Below are positions 1-6,861 of a stretch of DNA of 38,338 nt, one piece after another. This DNA comes from an uncultured Clostridia bacterium (GTDB lineage: Bacteria > Bacillota_A > Clostridia > Christensenellales > Borkfalkiaceae), in the NCBI GenBank assembly GCA_934292955.1, contig CAKQXZ010000018.1, positions 1 to 38,338 of the forward strand. The letters are read 5' to 3'. How positions within the stretch are numbered: position 1 is the stretch's first letter; each line of letters starts with the position of its first letter. The translations under genes and the position numbers were made by a program. The notes under the pieces are model-generated. The model worked only from the letters and a program-made list of their open reading frames with translations. It was not told the DNA's origin and ran no database searches.

Positions 1-8
1 AAGAAAAT

Positions 9-70
9 GGGGGTAAAAGTATCACCCCCCAACTTGTTTAAAGGTATGCTATTACCCCCAACTTATTTAT
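9..70. repeat. Hairpin and short direct repeats at the left edge
   Basis: GGGGGT (9-14) and ACCCCC (about 24-29) form a small inverted repeat. CCCCCAACTT occurs at 26-35 and again at 55-64, a 29-bp period. This lies immediately upstream of the RHS open frame and may be a decayed insertion boundary or intergenic repeat. No T-run follows the hairpin, so a terminator is not claimed. Confidence 0.5.
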
Positions 71-98
71 ATAATCAAAATATTATGTAATATCTATT

Positions 99-2078
99 GT
101 GCATTATTGCCTTTTTTTGTATACAAATTTAACCTTTACAACAGATGAGTGTCATACTATTGGATTATCATTTAACCATCCTTCAACATCAAATTCACAA
201 AATAATAAATATTTTGACTTAAGAGTATTTGTGGATGATAACATTTGGAATACAACAAGAATTACAACTTTTGAATATAGTCAATTAACTTTTTCAATGG
301 GAAGAAAAATTAAAGGCATATCTACTATTTCAAATTTTGGAAATTATAGTAATTTATATCCTCTATATGGTCAAATTGAAATGTTAGCAACACGAGCGGC
401 TTATTGTGAATTTTCAACTTTAAGAGAATTGAAGGATGAATTGGTTGGCTTAACTAAGGTTAATGAATTCGATGAGTTTGGAATGCTTAAGAAAACTGAG
501 GTACATCAAGCTGGTAAAACAATTTTATCAAATACATATGCTTATAAAACAAGAAGTGATAGTAAATATCTTTCTAAGCAAATTTCGAGTGAGAAAATTA
601 AAGTTGGAAATCAAAGTTTTACAAGGAATTATACAACTGATGCATTAGGAAATTTAACATCAATTAGTGATTCAACATTTGGTAATCATTCGTACGAATA
701 TGATTATAGAGGATTTTTAACTAAAGCAGATGGTGAAGAATATGAATATGATGGAAATGGCAATATTACTAGAAAAGGAAGCATAAATTTTGTTTATGAT
801 AATGTAATAAAAGATAGATTGGTTTCTGTTAATGGTGTAGCAATAAGTTATGATTCTAATAATCCTCTAAATCCTACTAAATACGGAAGTAAGGGTTTCA
901 CATTTGCAGGAAGGAGACTAACAAGATTAACTTTAACTAGTGGATACTATGACTACAAATATAATGATCAAGGTTTACGTATTCAAAAGAAAGATTATCG
1001 TGGTATTACATGGGACTATATTTATGATGGTGATAAATTAATTTTTGAATCATCTCCACATGGAAAATTAAACTTCTTATATGATGAAAATAATATGTTA
1101 TATGGTTTCATAAAAGACAACACAGAAAAGTATTTATACATTCGAGATAATTTGCAAAATATTATAGCAATTACTTCACTTTCTGGTGAAATTGTGGTAA
1201 AATATACATATGATGCGTGGGGTAAATTATTATCTACCACGGGCTCTCTAGCATCGACAATTGGTGCATTAAATCCATTCAAATATAAAGGCTATTATTA
1301 TGACCAAGAAAGTGGAATGTATTATTGTAAATCAAGATATTATGTTCCTGATTGGTGTAGATGGTTAAATGCGGATAATTTTAATTATCTAGAATTTGAT
1401 AATTTGAATAATTGTAATGCTTTTGCTTATTGCGAAAATGATCCTGTACTAGGATATGATCCAAACGGAACGTGGAGTTGGACAAAATTTTGGAAAGGTG
1501 TTGGAAGAATTGCAACTGGTGTGGGTGCCATAGTTGCTGGAGCAATGGTGATTGCTAGTGGTGTGGCTTTAGTACCAATGTTAATTGTCGCTACTATTAC
1601 CATTACGGCTGGAGTACTAACCACAGTTAATGGTACTGCTGATATAGTCGAAGCTGCAACAGACTATAATTTTGTTAGAGACACTATTTTTCAAGGTGAT
1701 GACAAAAATTATAACATTTATGCTAGAATTACTGAAAGTGTAGCAGCTATTGGCTCAATGATTTGTGGGGGATGGTTAAAATATAATTCTCCTAGAATTA
1801 AAGCATATAAATCGTTAGGGAATTATAACATTAAAACAAAACATTTGCCTAATTCTGCAGGAAATTGGGGAAAATTTTGCAGTAATGGCCAAGAATATTT
1901 AAGGTCATTAGGAAAATATGCTTTAAAACATACTTCTATGTCTCAACTTATTAAAAACAGTTCGGACTCTGTAAAATTAGCTTTTAATTTGGGATATACA
2001 GTCGGAACTTCTGGTGAAACTTGTGTTAGACTTGTATTTTCATTAGCAGGAAAGATAATTACTTTTTTCCCATTCTAG
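99..2078 (+). CDS. RHS-repeat polymorphic toxin, C-terminal part
   Basis: Secreted or contact-dependent RHS/YD-repeat toxins carry a variable C-terminal effector behind a conserved core. Tyr-Asp/Gly repeats run from about residue 190 to 420 (for example YDYRGF and YDGNGN). The RHS core follows with KYKGYYYDQESGMYYCKSRY-type sequence and closes at DPNG (residues 454-457). A glycine/alanine-rich hydrophobic stretch spans about 467-512, and a unique tip of about 130 residues follows. Only 659 codons are present, whereas Gram-positive RHS proteins are usually 1500-3000 residues with a secretion signal, so the N-terminus is missing. A stop sits in frame at 72-74 and the open frame begins at 75; the GTG at 99 is merely the first start-like codon and has no good ribosome site. 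The missing part may lie upstream of the window in another frame, or this may be an orphan tip. Tip activity is not recognised. Confidence 0.85.
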   Translation: MHYCLFLYTNLTFTTDECHTIGLSFNHPSTSNSQNNKYFDLRVFVDDNIWNTTRITTFEYSQLTFSMGRKIKGISTISNFGNYSNLYPLYGQIEMLATRAAYCEFSTLRELKDELVGLTKVNEFDEFGMLKKTEVHQAGKTILSNTYAYKTRSDSKYLSKQISSEKIKVGNQSFTRNYTTDALGNLTSISDSTFGNHSYEYDYRGFLTKADGEEYEYDGNGNITRKGSINFVYDNVIKDRLVSVNGVAISYDSNNPLNPTKYGSKGFTFAGRRLTRLTLTSGYYDYKYNDQGLRIQKKDYRGITWDYIYDGDKLIFESSPHGKLNFLYDENNMLYGFIKDNTEKYLYIRDNLQNIIAITSLSGEIVVKYTYDAWGKLLSTTGSLASTIGALNPFKYKGYYYDQESGMYYCKSRYYVPDWCRWLNADNFNYLEFDNLNNCNAFAYCENDPVLGYDPNGTWSWTKFWKGVGRIATGVGAIVAGAMVIASGVALVPMLIVATITITAGVLTTVNGTADIVEAATDYNFVRDTIFQGDDKNYNIYARITESVAAIGSMICGGWLKYNSPRIKAYKSLGNYNIKTKHLPNSAGNWGKFCSNGQEYLRSLGKYALKHTSMSQLIKNSSDSVKLAFNLGYTVGTSGETCVRLVFSLAGKIITFFPF

Positions 2079-2172
2079 TTTTAATCAGTAACAATAAATA
2101 AAGTTATGCTATATGCATAAAGAAAGGAGAATGCATAATCTAAAGTATAATTTGAGTATGCTTGTGTAATGT

Positions 2173-2568
2173 ATGATTAATATAAAATTGATAGGAGAAT
2201 TTAAATTTAACAAACTTGATGTTTTAAATAGAAACTATATAAAAGCTTTGACAGTGGATTGTATTATGTCAGTGTCAATAGACAATAAACTAGTTTATGA
2301 AGATTGGATTTGCCCATTAGAATTGTATTTTCAATTATTAGAATGGAATAATAGAATAATTAGCAAATATAATACTTCGTTTCATTATTTTTCAGATGAT
2401 AATGGGGTAAACCCTATTTTTTCGATTGAATTTTGCGGTAATAATAAATGGATATTTAAAAATAATTTAACAAATAACGAATTCAATATATCCAGTGATG
2501 ACGTGAAAAATTTTTATTTGGAATATAGACACCAAATTCTATTACACGCTGATTCTTCATCTAAATAA
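2173..2568 (+). CDS. Putative immunity protein to the RHS tip
   Basis: A 131-residue cytoplasmic protein directly downstream of the RHS toxin end, the normal place for the cognate immunity gene. It has no signal peptide or membrane segment. It is rich in Asn and aromatic residues, with the pattern CPLELYFQLLEWNNRI reminiscent of small immunity-type families that read 'hydrophobic strand, W, N'. The family is not recognised with certainty, and the role is inferred from position and size. The only in-frame start is ATG 2173; no clear Shine-Dalgarno is present (GTG at 2164 is followed at once by a stop), so translation may be weak or coupled to upstream reading. Base composition is very AT-rich, like the toxin gene. 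Confidence 0.55.
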   Translation: MINIKLIGEFKFNKLDVLNRNYIKALTVDCIMSVSIDNKLVYEDWICPLELYFQLLEWNNRIISKYNTSFHYFSDDNGVNPIFSIEFCGNNKWIFKNNLTNNEFNISSDDVKNFYLEYRHQILLHADSSSK

Positions 2569-2576
2569 AATTATAA

Positions 2577-2607
2577 AGCTCATGGAGTAATATCCGTGGG
2601 CTTTTTT
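2577..2607 (+). terminator. Rho-independent terminator after the immunity gene
   Basis: GCTCATGG (2578-2585) pairs with CCGTGGGC (2594-2601) through two G-U pairs, with an eight-base loop and six T residues after it. It ends just before the HNH gene's ribosome site. Confidence 0.7.
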
Positions 2608-2630
2608 CATGGGCAAAGGAGGTAGTGGTT

Positions 2631-2980
2631 ATGCCAATCAAACCAAAGAAACCGTGTGCCTATCCAGGCTGTCCGAATCTTACGCATGACACCTATTGTG
2701 AGGAGCATCAAGCATTAAGTCATAAGCAATACGACAAATTCAGCCGAGCTCCCAATCACGATAAGAAGTACGGGAACAATTGGCGAAGAATCCGTGCCCT
2801 TTACGTTAAGCAGCATCCGCTATGCGAGCGTTGCTTGAAGGAAGGAAGAATTACACCTGTCAAAGGGTCCATCACATCGTACCTCTTTCTCGTGGCGGAA
2901 CGAACCAGTTCTCGAACCTGATGTCGCTTTGCCAGAGTTGCCATACAAAAACACACTATGAGCTCGGCGATAGGAAATAG
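2631..2980 (+). pseudogene. Frameshifted phage-type HNH endonuclease
   Basis: The product begins MPIKPKKPCAYPGCPNLTHD with the Zn-binding Cys pairs typical of phage HNH endonucleases that sit before terminase genes and aid DNA packaging. The frame from ATG 2631 (AAAGGAGG at 2615-2622) carries CAYPGC, YCEEH and CERCLKEGR. At about 2860-2866 it slips by one missing base. The rest continues in another frame as HHIVPLSRGGTN, then NLMSLCQSCHTKTHYELG, ending at TAG 2978. Both halves are otherwise intact, so the lesion is recent or a sequencing error. A GTG at 2625 is in frame but overlaps the ribosome site. The flank after it (GGGTAGGGGG...) also looks like the end of a phage packaging module; no terminase remains. 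Confidence 0.85.
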
Positions 2981-3344
2981 GGGTAGGGGGATTCGAATCT
3001 CTACGACTGAAAAGCTCAAAACCGAGCCTGGGGTTTCATGTGCAAAAATTCGAGTTCAAACGTTTTTTTCTTTACATAAAGGGAATTTTGCCCTATCTGC
3101 CAAGTTATAAGTTAGTCTTGCAGAGGTGCCACTAGGCGCTTTTGCATGGCTTTTTTTATTTTTGGGATATAACTACGGAACGAAAGCCTTATCAACGAAA
3201 CAAAAGGTAGTACTACGGAACGATTGATAGTTTTTATATAATCTCATTTCAGTTTCGACATTAATCCTCAATTTGCTTGTGTTTTTCTCAAAAAAGTGCT
3301 ATAATTTTTAATGTAATTTAATAATTTGCAAGGAGGAATGATAT
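2981..3344. repeat. Gene-free stretch with repeat cassette copy A
   Basis: No coding gene is visible. About 3080-3185 matches 4869-4972 (copy B) in diverged form: a shared CCAAGTTA block, a long terminator-like hairpin and CTACGGAACGA. A second CTACGGAACGA lies at 3213-3223, 40 bp after the one at 3173-3183. An extended -10 (TGCTATAAT, 3297-3305) lies before the small ORF at 3345. Confidence 0.6.
3114..3158 (+). terminator. Terminator hairpin of repeat copy A
   Basis: TGCAGAGGTGCC (3119-3130) pairs fully, with three G-U pairs, with GGCGCTTTTGCA (3135-3146) across an ACTA loop. AGTC/GGCT extends the stem, and a seven-T run follows. The stem is matched in copy B (4901-4944) with compensatory wobble changes. 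Confidence 0.7.
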
Positions 3345-3404
3345 ATGAACATTGACTATCCTGCAACTATAATCAAATTGATAGCAAGTGGTTATTTTAA
3401 TTGA
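3345..3404 (+). CDS. 19-codon ORF with strong ribosome site
   Basis: ATG 3345 follows AAGGAGGA (3330-3337) at good spacing and encodes MNIDYPATIIKLIASGYFN before TGA at 3402. It lies 18 bases before the next gene and could be a leader peptide, the surviving start of a deleted gene, or a translational-coupling ORF. Similarity to any family is not recognised. Confidence 0.35.
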   Translation: MNIDYPATIIKLIASGYFN

Positions 3405-3422
3405 TAAAAGGAGATAAAAGCA

Positions 3423-4022
3423 ATGATAAAAACACCAAGTGATTTTAATAAAATATCTAAAATTGAAGAAAGCGATAGGCAATCATTACTTTTATCATTG
3501 ATATGTCCGTGTGGAAAACAAGATTTCTCAATATTAATAAATACAAATAATCCAAATTTATCTAAAAAACAAGAACTGTTTGATTCTTTAATAAAAAAAT
3601 ACGGAGGATATAGCCGTTGTTATATATTTTCTGATAATAACTGTAGAGTATATATAAATTATAAAGGAATACGTGGATTATTTACGAAACCAAAGTTAAT
3701 TGATTCTAACATAATACCTACTGAGGCAAAAATTGTAAAAGCAAAATGTTTACATTGTGGTAAAGAGTTTTTACTTTATGATAATAGAAAACATGGAGTT
3801 GTTAAACTTGAAAGGAAACTTGATTATTCTAATTTTACATATAAAGAAATTACAATTAATAAAAAAGTGAAAATTAAATTAGAGTATGACATTACTATGA
3901 ATCAATATGAACAAAAATATTTATTTTCAAATAAAAATCCATATGAAGAGTGTTTTTCATATATAAAAATATTTTATGTTCAGGATAATAAAGAAATAAT
4001 TATTTTTGAAGATGAAATGTAG
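3423..4022 (+). CDS. Hypothetical zinc-motif protein, orphan immunity candidate
   Basis: A 199-residue cytoplasmic protein of unknown family. C28-P-C30 and C109-L-H-C112 could form one split zinc ribbon joining two halves of a beta-rich domain; the second half is rich in Lys, Ile and Tyr. The start ATG 3423 has AAAAGGAGA just upstream. It stands between toxin-island wreckage and is followed within 20 bases by an RHS-toxin-like tail fragment, so a role as an orphan immunity protein is a reasonable inference, not a demonstrated one. AT content and codon use match the RHS gene, unlike the housekeeping part of the window. Confidence 0.5.
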   Translation: MIKTPSDFNKISKIEESDRQSLLLSLICPCGKQDFSILINTNNPNLSKKQELFDSLIKKYGGYSRCYIFSDNNCRVYINYKGIRGLFTKPKLIDSNIIPTEAKIVKAKCLHCGKEFLLYDNRKHGVVKLERKLDYSNFTYKEITINKKVKIKLEYDITMNQYEQKYLFSNKNPYEECFSYIKIFYVQDNKEIIIFEDEM

Positions 4023-4040
4023 AAATATTAATAATTTTAA

Positions 4041-4148
4041 CTGGAAGTATATGGATTTGCTCTTTATAATGTTGGTTGGGCAATTGGTGCAGCAGTTTCT
4101 GATGATTATGAAAAGATTGCTAAGTATAGAAAATATAAATTATACTAG
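4041..4148 (+). pseudogene. Orphan C-terminal tail of a polymorphic toxin-like protein
   Basis: An open frame without a start runs from a stop at 4038 to TAG 4146. It reads YGFALYNVGWAIGAAVSD, then a Lys/Tyr-rich end. Tails of this kind (a Gly-rich YNVGWxIG helix and short charged end) occur at the extreme C-terminus of RHS/LXG-type toxins. The rest of the toxin is absent, so this is read as a displaced effector tip remnant; the assignment is by pattern memory only. Confidence 0.4.
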
Positions 4149-4186
4149 GGTATAATTGATTTTATTTATTATTGTGGAGGTCATTG

Positions 4187-4417
4187 ATGAAAAAAATATT
4201 AAAAATATTACTAATAGTTGATGCATGTGTTGCTGTTATTTTTTTATTCGGGGGTATGATTATGGAAATATTAAGAGCAATACCATTTTCAAAAAATTCC
4301 ACTTTTGATCTTATATGGTATATATTTTACGGAGGTGCTTACATTACTGGTGCTCCTTTTCTTATAATTTTTATAGTTTGTTTTATAAAATTTTCAATTC
4401 AAAAGTTCAAAAAATAA
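4187..4417 (+). CDS. Small two-TM membrane protein
   Basis: A 76-residue protein with two hydrophobic segments (about 5-28 and 45-68), a positively charged start and a Lys-rich end, so a membrane hairpin with cytoplasmic ends is expected. ATG 4187 follows GTGGAGG (4174-4180) at good spacing; a longer reading from TTG 4172 is less likely. It sits directly behind the toxin-tail fragment, the position of an immunity gene. Membrane immunity proteins of this size are common for pore-forming or membrane-targeted toxins, but the function here is inferred from context only. Confidence 0.5.
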   Translation: MKKILKILLIVDACVAVIFLFGGMIMEILRAIPFSKNSTFDLIWYIFYGGAYITGAPFLIIFIVCFIKFSIQKFKK

Positions 4418-4497
4418 ATCGTGTAGGTTTTTTGAAGGATGGCGTCTCCACAATATTTTTCATTCCTCAATATTGATAAGACGACATTTTTACACCA

Positions 4498-4665
4498 ATG
4501 AGATGGTTCAAGTCCAGATGGAGTGTTATCTTAGGATTTGAAATTGATCATTCATTTTCGACTTGCAAAAAACAACTAAAAAAATATGGTTTTGAAGTAA
4601 GTAAAATATCAATGAAAGAAAAAATAGTAATGTTTAGTAAAAAGCAACTAATCAAACTTGAATAA
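4498..4665 (+). pseudogene. Short ORF, probable C-terminal gene fragment
   Basis: ATG 4498 to TAA 4663 encodes 55 residues beginning MRWFKSRWSVILGFEIDHSF and rich in Lys. No ribosome site precedes it, so it is more likely the end of a lost gene than an intact one. Family not recognised. Confidence 0.3.
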
Positions 4666-4716
4666 TTAACGACATTTGAAACTGCCTATATGTGATAAAT
4701 TTTAAAATTTATAGGT

Positions 4717-4783
4717 CTACGCACTTTTTATCTACTGTACGCAAAATTCTGTGGCTGTACGCATTTTTTAGAAGGTGTACGCA
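4717..4783. repeat. Four TACGCA sites spaced exactly 20 bp
   Basis: TACGCA starts at 4718, 4738, 4758 and 4778; the last three share the longer core TGTACGCA. The spacers differ in sequence but keep length, so the array looks like a cooperative protein-binding iteron row (replication, partition or integrase arm sites) rather than a copied satellite. Confidence 0.6.
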
Positions 4784-4825
4784 TATTGTATAAATTTAGG
4801 TATTTACACACATAAGAAAAGCAAT

Positions 4826-4856
4826 GGTTTGATACCAAAAGTGTCAGACCTTTTTT
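4826..4856 (+). terminator. Strong Rho-independent terminator
   Basis: GGTTTGATAC (4826-4835) pairs with GTGTCAGACC (4841-4850) with two G-U pairs and a five-base loop, then six T residues. No intact gene lies immediately upstream. Confidence 0.75.
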
Positions 4857-4900
4857 GTTGGCAGAAAGGGAAAAATGTCCTATTTGCCAAGTTAGAAGTC

Positions 4901-4944
4901 AGCCTTGTAAAAGTGCCAACAGGTACTTTTGCAGGGCTTTTTTA
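4901..4944 (+). terminator. Terminator hairpin of repeat copy B
   Basis: TGTAAAAGTGCC (4906-4917) pairs with GGTACTTTTGCA (4922-4933) around AACA, extended by AGCC/GGCT, then a T-run. It is the counterpart of the hairpin at 3114-3158. Confidence 0.7.
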
Positions 4945-5118
4945 TTTTTGAAATATATCTACGGAACGAAAGGTTTTAAATAATGTTTGTTGTATTGCGC
5001 GTGGTAATTATTTTCATAAAAATCTCAAATTACTCTTGATTATTTTCTCAAAAAACGTGCAAAAATAGCATAAAAATGTTATAAAAAAATAATTGATAAA
5101 ATATTGGAGGATTCCGTG

Positions 5119-5311
5119 ATGAAGTATGCAGAAGCGGTGAAAGCCTTGAGAAAGAAAATGATTTTGTCATAGATGGAAATTGCTGATTATCTTGGGGTTT
5201 CATTTGGCTAACAGGTGGGAGAACGGGAAGTACACTCCTACTATGAAAGCTAAAAGAAAATTACTGTATTGTTGTTTGTCAAATGGCAGAAGATGTCAAG
5301 ACTTTCACTGA
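5119..5311 (+). pseudogene. Broken XRE-family helix-turn-helix gene
   Basis: From ATG 5119 (TTGGAGG upstream) the frame reads MKYAEAVKALRKKMILS, a TAG at 5170, then MEIADYLGVSFG and another stop. A shifted frame continues with NRWENGKYTPTMKAKRKLL. Together these make the classic XRE HTH order (helix 1, 'Q-x-x-IADYLGVS', recognition helix 'xxNRWENGKxxPT', 'KAKRKL'). One nonsense change and a small deletion between SFG and NRW inactivate it. Such short HTH proteins usually accompany phage or restriction genes, which fits the HNH remnant nearby. Confidence 0.75.
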
Positions 5312-5397
5312 AAGGTTCCGTTGCGACTTGTACGCTTGGAACAATAGCCAAATCGAAGCCACAATCGATACTTTCAGAAAAACGAATTATTGTTTTA

Positions 5398-5430
5398 GCC
5401 TCTGGGAACGAAATTCTAGAGGCACTTTTT
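5398..5430 (+). terminator. Terminator-like hairpin before the SUFU gene
   Basis: GCCTCT (5398-5403) pairs with AGAGGC (5418-5423), with a T-run to 5430. It would insulate the SUFU gene from the broken XRE gene. Confidence 0.55.
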
Positions 5431-5554
5431 ATTTTAGGCCAACTTTCGGTATCACAAATAGCAGACTGAAATGGTGGCTTTTTTGAGTTTTTTATGGTAA
5501 AATATATGCATAAATTATTATGCCTACGCAAGCTTTAATATAGGAGTGATTATT

Positions 5555-6223
5555 TTGTTAGATTTAGATGAAAAAGAAGTGGTCTTTAAGGCGAGCAATA
5601 AGAAGCATCAAAAACTATATGACCATTACGTTGAGAATTTTAAACAGGAACCATTTTTTTGCTTGAGACTTAAAAAGAATGTCCTATCGGATGAAATGAA
5701 ACCAGTCATCACTCTCGTGTTTGAACCGACAGAAGATATGCCATTTTGGAAACTATGCACCATTGGCGCAAGCGACTATCTCATGCCTGAACGTGATATT
5801 GGCTGGGGAAGAAAGGCAAACCAACGAAACGAATACATGATGCTTATCGGTCCAGAAGTTGAAATAAGCCAAGAGAAAACTGAATGGCTATCATTGAATT
5901 CATTACTCTGGACTACAGCTGAATACGCATTTAATGCGAAAGAAAATATTACGGTTTCCGATACCATCGATATGCAAATCAAAGGCAAATACTGCGGAAC
6001 TGTATTATTACTCCCAGAAATATTTAAATCTCCAAGCATAGTTAAGTGCTTTGTCTCCAAACATAAATTCATAAGTATATTTCAAGTGATGCCAATAACT
6101 AGGAAGCTGCTCAGCAAAAAGCTAAGAAAAGGCACCAATGGTATCTATTGGCTTATGGAACAGTTTTACACGCACGATGATGACTATAAATTGATAGAAT
6201 CAAAACCGTTTGCAACGTTATAA
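5555..6223 (+). CDS. Suppressor-of-fused (SUFU) domain protein, probable immunity protein
   Basis: The SUFU superfamily is one of the recurring immunity families of bacterial polymorphic toxin systems. The hallmark block YLMPERDIGWGRKANQRNEY, followed by MMLIGPE and then a WLSLNSLLWTTAEYA helix, matches the family signature (a Gly-rich R-x-N-EY loop after a beta strand). The length, 222 residues, is normal for a single-domain SUFU protein, and no signal or membrane segment is seen. TAGGAG (5541-5546) best serves TTG 5555 at eight bases; the GTG at 5546 overlaps that site. No toxin is adjacent, so it is an orphan immunity gene at the end of the toxin island. GC is higher than in the RHS gene, suggesting separate acquisition. 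Confidence 0.75.
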   Translation: MLDLDEKEVVFKASNKKHQKLYDHYVENFKQEPFFCLRLKKNVLSDEMKPVITLVFEPTEDMPFWKLCTIGASDYLMPERDIGWGRKANQRNEYMMLIGPEVEISQEKTEWLSLNSLLWTTAEYAFNAKENITVSDTIDMQIKGKYCGTVLLLPEIFKSPSIVKCFVSKHKFISIFQVMPITRKLLSKKLRKGTNGIYWLMEQFYTHDDDYKLIESKPFATL

Positions 6224-6245
6224 TTGACAGGAGATGAAATACAGT

Positions 6246-6800
6246 ATGTTAAAGAGAAAAAATATATTATCGCTTGCTTTGTTATCTATATTGACACTCA
6301 CGTCTTTACTATTTGTTGGTTGTGGTAAAAAAACAGAAGAAAAGCCGCTACCTACTCCGACAGAAGAAAAAAGGATTTGTTCTTTTTCGATTTTAAATCT
6401 TGATTCGGAGTTTCCTATAAACGCCGTTTCCATTACCGTTCCTTACGGAATAAACTCTGCCACTGTAAATCTTGAAAATTATAAAGCGGTTTTTATAATT
6501 TCAAGCAATAGCGGCGGCATAGCGGTCTTACAAAGTGTAGAAAATCTTGAAAACGACGATTATTCGTTTACCGTGTCGGACGGAAACTATAGCTATAAAA
6601 AAGAGACCGTTTTGAGTTTTGATAACAGTTTTTTCGATAAGGCAGACGGAGAATTTTCCATAGGTCTGTGTTTGTTCAAAAAAGCTGATAAATATTTGGA
6701 AGTTCCCGTTACGGGATATCAATACAATGTAGCATATAAGATAACCGATACCAAGATTGCCTTTGAGATAAAGAACGGAGCGGTTATCCGTAATCATTAA
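6246..6800 (+). CDS. Putative secreted lipoprotein
   Basis: The N-terminus has charged MLKRKN, a hydrophobic core ending LLFVGC, and a Lys/Thr/Pro-rich linker, a type II signal peptide with a slightly unusual Phe at -3. The remaining ~150 residues look beta-rich and extracytoplasmic, and the family is not recognised. AGGAG at 6229-6233 is directly against ATG 6234 and 12 bases before ATG 6246, so 6246 is preferred. The gene marks the change from the AT-rich island to more typical chromosomal composition. Confidence 0.6.
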   Translation: MLKRKNILSLALLSILTLTSLLFVGCGKKTEEKPLPTPTEEKRICSFSILNLDSEFPINAVSITVPYGINSATVNLENYKAVFIISSNSGGIAVLQSVENLENDDYSFTVSDGNYSYKKETVLSFDNSFFDKADGEFSIGLCLFKKADKYLEVPVTGYQYNVAYKITDTKIAFEIKNGAVIRNH

Positions 6801-6861
6801 CATTTTTATAGGTAAACAGCAAAACGTTCATCACGAACTGTTGCGATACAAAAAACAAATT

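Larger units (their letters stand above)
4666..5118. repeat. Gene-free stretch with iterons, terminator and repeat copy B
   Basis: No coding gene is visible. It contains the TACGCA array, a terminator at 4826-4856 and repeat copy B (4869-4972, matching 3080-3185), which ends with CTACGGAACGA at 4959-4969. The AT-rich run to 5118 shares a TTTTCTCAAAAAA block with the stretch before 3300 and leads into the ribosome site of the broken XRE gene. Confidence 0.55.

Noticed and set aside
4717..4783. CRISPR array
   Set aside because: Repeats are only 6-8 bases with 12-14-base spacers and no cas genes; not CRISPR.
5269..5486. Overlapping short frames between the broken XRE gene and the SUFU gene
   Set aside because: No ribosome sites, mutually overlapping frames on both strands, and a terminator hairpin inside the region.
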